A DNA stretch of 7,283 bases from Thermoplasmata archaeon (lineage in GTDB: Archaea; Thermoplasmatota; Thermoplasmata; SG8-5), in NCBI GenBank assembly GCA_030655715.1, contig JAUSPR010000266.1, positions 1 through 7,283 on the forward strand, given 5' to 3'. A model generated the notes under the pieces. That model did not search any database. It was not told the DNA's origin and saw only the letters and a program-made list of their open reading frames with translations. Below are positions 5,635 through 7,283 of this stretch, one piece after another (position 1 is the first letter of the stretch; each line of letters starts with the position of its first letter). The translations under genes were made by a program, and so were the position numbers.

Positions 5635-6153
5635 ATGAAAAATAAATCCTTGTTAAAAAGAGTGGTAATTTACCCCAGATCCGAGGTTCAAAAGCAACAT
5701 TGGGAGAAAGAGGCGAACAAAAGAGTGATATCCCTGTCGAAATTTCTGTTATGTATAATCGAGGAGTCTCTTGAAGCTCCCAAGGTAAAGGAGAGGCAGG
5801 CAATCACCGACGCGAAGCTAGAGACTATCGAAGCTGCCCAAGAGAATAAAACTCTGAAACAGGAGATACTCCGTCTGAACAAACTGCTGTCTATACAAGA
5901 AAAGGAGCTTGTTGATCTCAGGAATAAGGCGTTCCTGGAACCCACCTTCTCCGGTGTACGATCCTTTGATAAAACCCTATTGACACTTCTCCAGAGCAAG
6001 AATAAGGCATTCAATCAGGATGAAATCATGGCAGCCATGAACATCGTCTATACTGATTCTGAAGCCATTAAGTCATTAACAGCGCAACTGGATGCACTCA
6101 TAGAGTACAAACTGATTACAGTAACCGGGAGGGGTTGGAAATGGATGATGTGA
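5635..6153 (+). CDS. Predicted DNA-binding protein: ribbon-helix-helix, coiled coil, winged-helix-like domain
   Basis: A 172-aa protein I cannot name. Residues 8-47 (KRVVIYPRSE, then two helices containing ISLSKFLLCIIEES) have the strand-helix-helix pattern of Arc/MetJ ribbon-helix-helix dimers. Residues 55-98 are a charged, heptad-like helix (ENKTLKQEILRLNKLL, IQEKELVDL) that should form a coiled coil. Residues 110-172 look like a winged helix: FDKTLLTLLQ, then NQDEIMAAM, then a helix, and a final YKLITVTGRGWKWM hairpin. No membrane segment or signal peptide is seen. It precedes the integrase, overlapping it by 13 nt, so the two are coexpressed and probably coupled. A perfect palindrome and related half-sites surround its promoter, which suggests autoregulation. 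Its base composition is slightly more A+T-rich than that of the left-hand genes. Alternatives are a recombination directionality factor or a partition-type protein. Confidence 0.7.
   Translation: MKNKSLLKRVVIYPRSEVQKQHWEKEANKRVISLSKFLLCIIEESLEAPKVKERQAITDAKLETIEAAQENKTLKQEILRLNKLLSIQEKELVDLRNKAFLEPTFSGVRSFDKTLLTLLQSKNKAFNQDEIMAAMNIVYTDSEAIKSLTAQLDALIEYKLITVTGRGWKWMM
6127..6134 (+). promoter_or_regulatory. Strong Shine-Dalgarno sequence deciding the integrase start
   Basis: GGGAGGGG lies 6 nt before the ATG at 6141. The TTG at 6135, which would add two residues, directly abuts it and is an unlikely start. The site is inside the upstream gene, which implies translational coupling. Confidence 0.65.
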
Positions 6154-7091
6154 ACTCCAACGTCAAGTTGTTGGAGCGATTTCTGAAGGATGCTATTTTA
6201 CGTGGATGGTCCGAATGGGCGATCAAGTCCTGTAAATATTCCCTACTCATGTTCTTCGAGCAGATAGGCAAGAGCTGTCTGAACGTTGACATGGACGACC
6301 TCCGAAACTATCTGATATACCTCCAAGGCCGCCCCGGCAAGCTTGGAAAGAAAAAACCTGCACATGCGACCATAAAGAAGCACATTGACAACCTGGCGTC
6401 GTTCTACCAGTATCTGGAGTTCGAGGAGCTTGTGGTGAAATCCCCCATACCCAAGTTCAGGGTGCGATATGTATTGCCACTCATTTCAAACAAGAGCGGT
6501 GACATTCCCAGGCAGATAATCTCGGTCCGCCAGATGAGCGAACTGATATCCTCAACCGCAGACTCCCAGGAAAAGGCCCTTATATGTCTCATGGCCAAAA
6601 CAGGTATCCGGGTCGGTGAGTTAATGGCCATCGATCTTGAAAACATTGACTGGGGCAACCAGTCGATAAAGCTGAAGCCAACCGGTAAGCGCACCAACCT
6701 CACGGTATTCTTCGATAATGAATGCGCAAACTGTCTTAAACGATGGTTAAACACACGAAAGACTCTTGCCAAGGGCAATGTGCCCTATTTATTCGTAATA
6801 CCCTCTAACGGCCGCAGGATCAATCATACGTTCATCATACGTATAGTCGAGAGGAACGCGGCTCGTATCGGCCTCCATGACGATAAATCCGCCGACCTCG
6901 GTAAGCGCTTCACCCCACACTGCTGCCGCCACTGGTTCACCACCCACATGAGGAAGGGCGGGATGCCCAGGGAGTACATCAAGGAACTACGTGGGGATAC
7001 GCGAGGTGAGACCATAGATATCTATGACCACATTGACATGGAGGAACTGAAGATGTCGTATATGGAGTGCGTGCCGCAGTTGGGGATTTGA
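6141..7091 (+). CDS. Tyrosine recombinase / phage-type integrase, archaeal
   Basis: A 316-aa site-specific recombinase that would cut and rejoin DNA through a 3'-phosphotyrosine intermediate. Residues 5-98 form a helical SAM-like core-binding domain (ATIKKHIDNLASFYQYL near 76-92). The catalytic domain follows with R157 in TGIRVGEL, the beta-hairpin lysine K183 in TGKRTN, box II TPHCCRHW with H260 and R263, and the nucleophile Y295 in IDIYDHID. At the position usually held by the LGH histidine it reads LRGD, with D286. The C-terminus CVPQLGI continues past the tyrosine without a long tail. Length and order are complete, so it is probably active. It shares an operon with the small DNA-binding protein. 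Integration of a virus or plasmid, or inversion or resolution of local sites, are all possible roles; XerA-type chromosome resolution is less likely given the neighbour gene. Confidence 0.92.
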   Translation: MDDVNSNVKLLERFLKDAILRGWSEWAIKSCKYSLLMFFEQIGKSCLNVDMDDLRNYLIYLQGRPGKLGKKKPAHATIKKHIDNLASFYQYLEFEELVVKSPIPKFRVRYVLPLISNKSGDIPRQIISVRQMSELISSTADSQEKALICLMAKTGIRVGELMAIDLENIDWGNQSIKLKPTGKRTNLTVFFDNECANCLKRWLNTRKTLAKGNVPYLFVIPSNGRRINHTFIIRIVERNAARIGLHDDKSADLGKRFTPHCCRHWFTTHMRKGGMPREYIKELRGDTRGETIDIYDHIDMEELKMSYMECVPQLGI

Positions 7092-7101
7092 ACACAACTT
7101 G

Positions 7102-7132
7102 ACGGAATTCGATAAATGGACCCAACGGAATT
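7102..7132 (+). repeat. Direct repeat ACGGAATT, two copies
   Basis: ACGGAATT occurs at 7102-7109 and 7125-7132, 23 nt apart, just after the integrase gene. The second copy lies in a small inverted repeat, CGGA...TCCG (7126-7139). It could be a pair of recombinase arm sites, but 8-bp repeats of this kind are weak evidence. Confidence 0.25.
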
Positions 7133-7148
7133 GAATCCGACTACGCTG

Positions 7149-7161
7149 GCTAAGTTTTAGC
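7149..7161 (+). other. Short perfect stem-loop after the integrase
   Basis: GCTAA and TTAGC form a 5-bp stem around GTT, 57 nt past the integrase stop. It has no directly adjoining T-run, so a terminator role is uncertain. Confidence 0.25.
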
Positions 7162-7203
7162 TCACACGTGAATTAGAATTTCGGAATGCGGGGTAAATCG
7201 ACC

Positions 7204-7214
7204 TTTTTTTAATA
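7204..7214 (+). promoter_or_regulatory. T-rich tract: possible TATA box or archaeal oligo-T terminator
   Basis: Seven T's followed by AATA. The centre is about 23 nt before an ATG at 7232, matching the promoter spacing of the leaderless genes in this window. An oligo-T stretch could equally end the integrase transcript. The two roles are not exclusive. Confidence 0.4.
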
Positions 7215-7231
7215 ACTTAGTAGAAGGGCAC

Positions 7232-7283
7232 ATGCCGATTTATCACCTATACGCCGGGCTGGAATGCCTCGCCGGAGCTTTTC
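7232..7283 (+). CDS. Possible start of a further gene, cut by the right edge
   Basis: From the ATG at 7232 the frame stays open to the window end and begins MPIYHLYAGLECLAGAF. The T-rich tract 23 nt upstream and a GAAGGG at 7223-7228 fit a start. Seventeen codons are too few to assign a product or to exclude a chance open frame. No minus-strand frame here is more convincing. Confidence 0.3.
   Translation, partial: MPIYHLYAGLECLAGAF

Larger units (their letters stand above)
5516..7091 (+). mobile_element. Candidate integrase module (regulator, integrase and control region); ends not defined
   Basis: A two-gene operon of a DNA-binding-like protein and a tyrosine recombinase with its own control region sits beside unrelated core genes. 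This is inferred to be part of an integrated or recombining element. No att pair or tRNA target could be found, so the limits given are only those of the recognised parts. Confidence 0.35.

Noticed and set aside
7126..7139. CGGAATTGAATCCG as a tRNA 3' fragment (T-arm) left by integration
   Set aside because: The loop is 6 or 8 nt depending on pairing, not 7, and no acceptor strand or CCA context follows.
37..7190. Exact 13-bp direct repeat ATTTCGGAATGCG at 37-49 and 7178-7190, as possible att sites
   Set aside because: About one such chance match is expected in 7 kb, and the first copy is ordinary thiM coding sequence for a conserved motif.

Overview
The window looks like a compact archaeal chromosome, most likely a euryarchaeote and perhaps of the Thermoplasmata type. 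The evidence is an XPD-type iron-sulfur helicase, an archaeal-style tyrosine integrase, and TATA boxes centred about 25-28 nt upstream of start codons, which is the geometry of leaderless archaeal transcripts. The lineage is an inference; no rRNA or other marker gene is present.

Positions 1-5171 hold tightly packed housekeeping genes. A thiamine pair comes first: thiM, cut by the left edge, overlaps thiE by 11 nt. Together they supply thiazole phosphate and join it to the pyrimidine to make thiamine phosphate. thiE runs tail to tail into a minus-strand XPD/Rad3-family DNA helicase, with the two stop codons interleaved in one TTAA. The helicase carries an extra N-terminal zinc ribbon resembling that of TFS/RPB9. 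Divergent from it is a 12-segment MFS exporter with a well-placed TATA box. The MFS gene overlaps, tail to tail, a small minus-strand PD-(D/E)XK nuclease-like gene with its own leaderless-type promoter.

Positions 5172-5634 break the compact pattern. About 460 nt without a credible gene hold several structured elements. There are two related bulged hairpins 118 nt apart with a compensatory base-pair change. A distant 7-bp inverted repeat encloses the second hairpin. A further stem is closed by a GTAA loop and pairs fully only as plus-strand RNA. Last comes a perfect 21-bp interrupted palindrome whose 10-bp half-site recurs on both sides of the next gene's TATA box.

Positions 5635-7091 form a two-gene unit. 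The first gene encodes an unrecognised 172-aa protein with a likely ribbon-helix-helix N-terminus, a coiled coil and a winged-helix-like C-terminus. It overlaps by 13 nt, behind a strong Shine-Dalgarno sequence, a tyrosine recombinase with R-K-HxxR-Y residues. I read this as a mobility or inheritance module whose small DNA-binding protein may control its own operon through the palindrome family. Element boundaries and att sites cannot be fixed from this window. Positions 7092-7283 hold short repeats, a T-rich tract that may be a promoter, and possibly the first codons of another gene running off the right edge.
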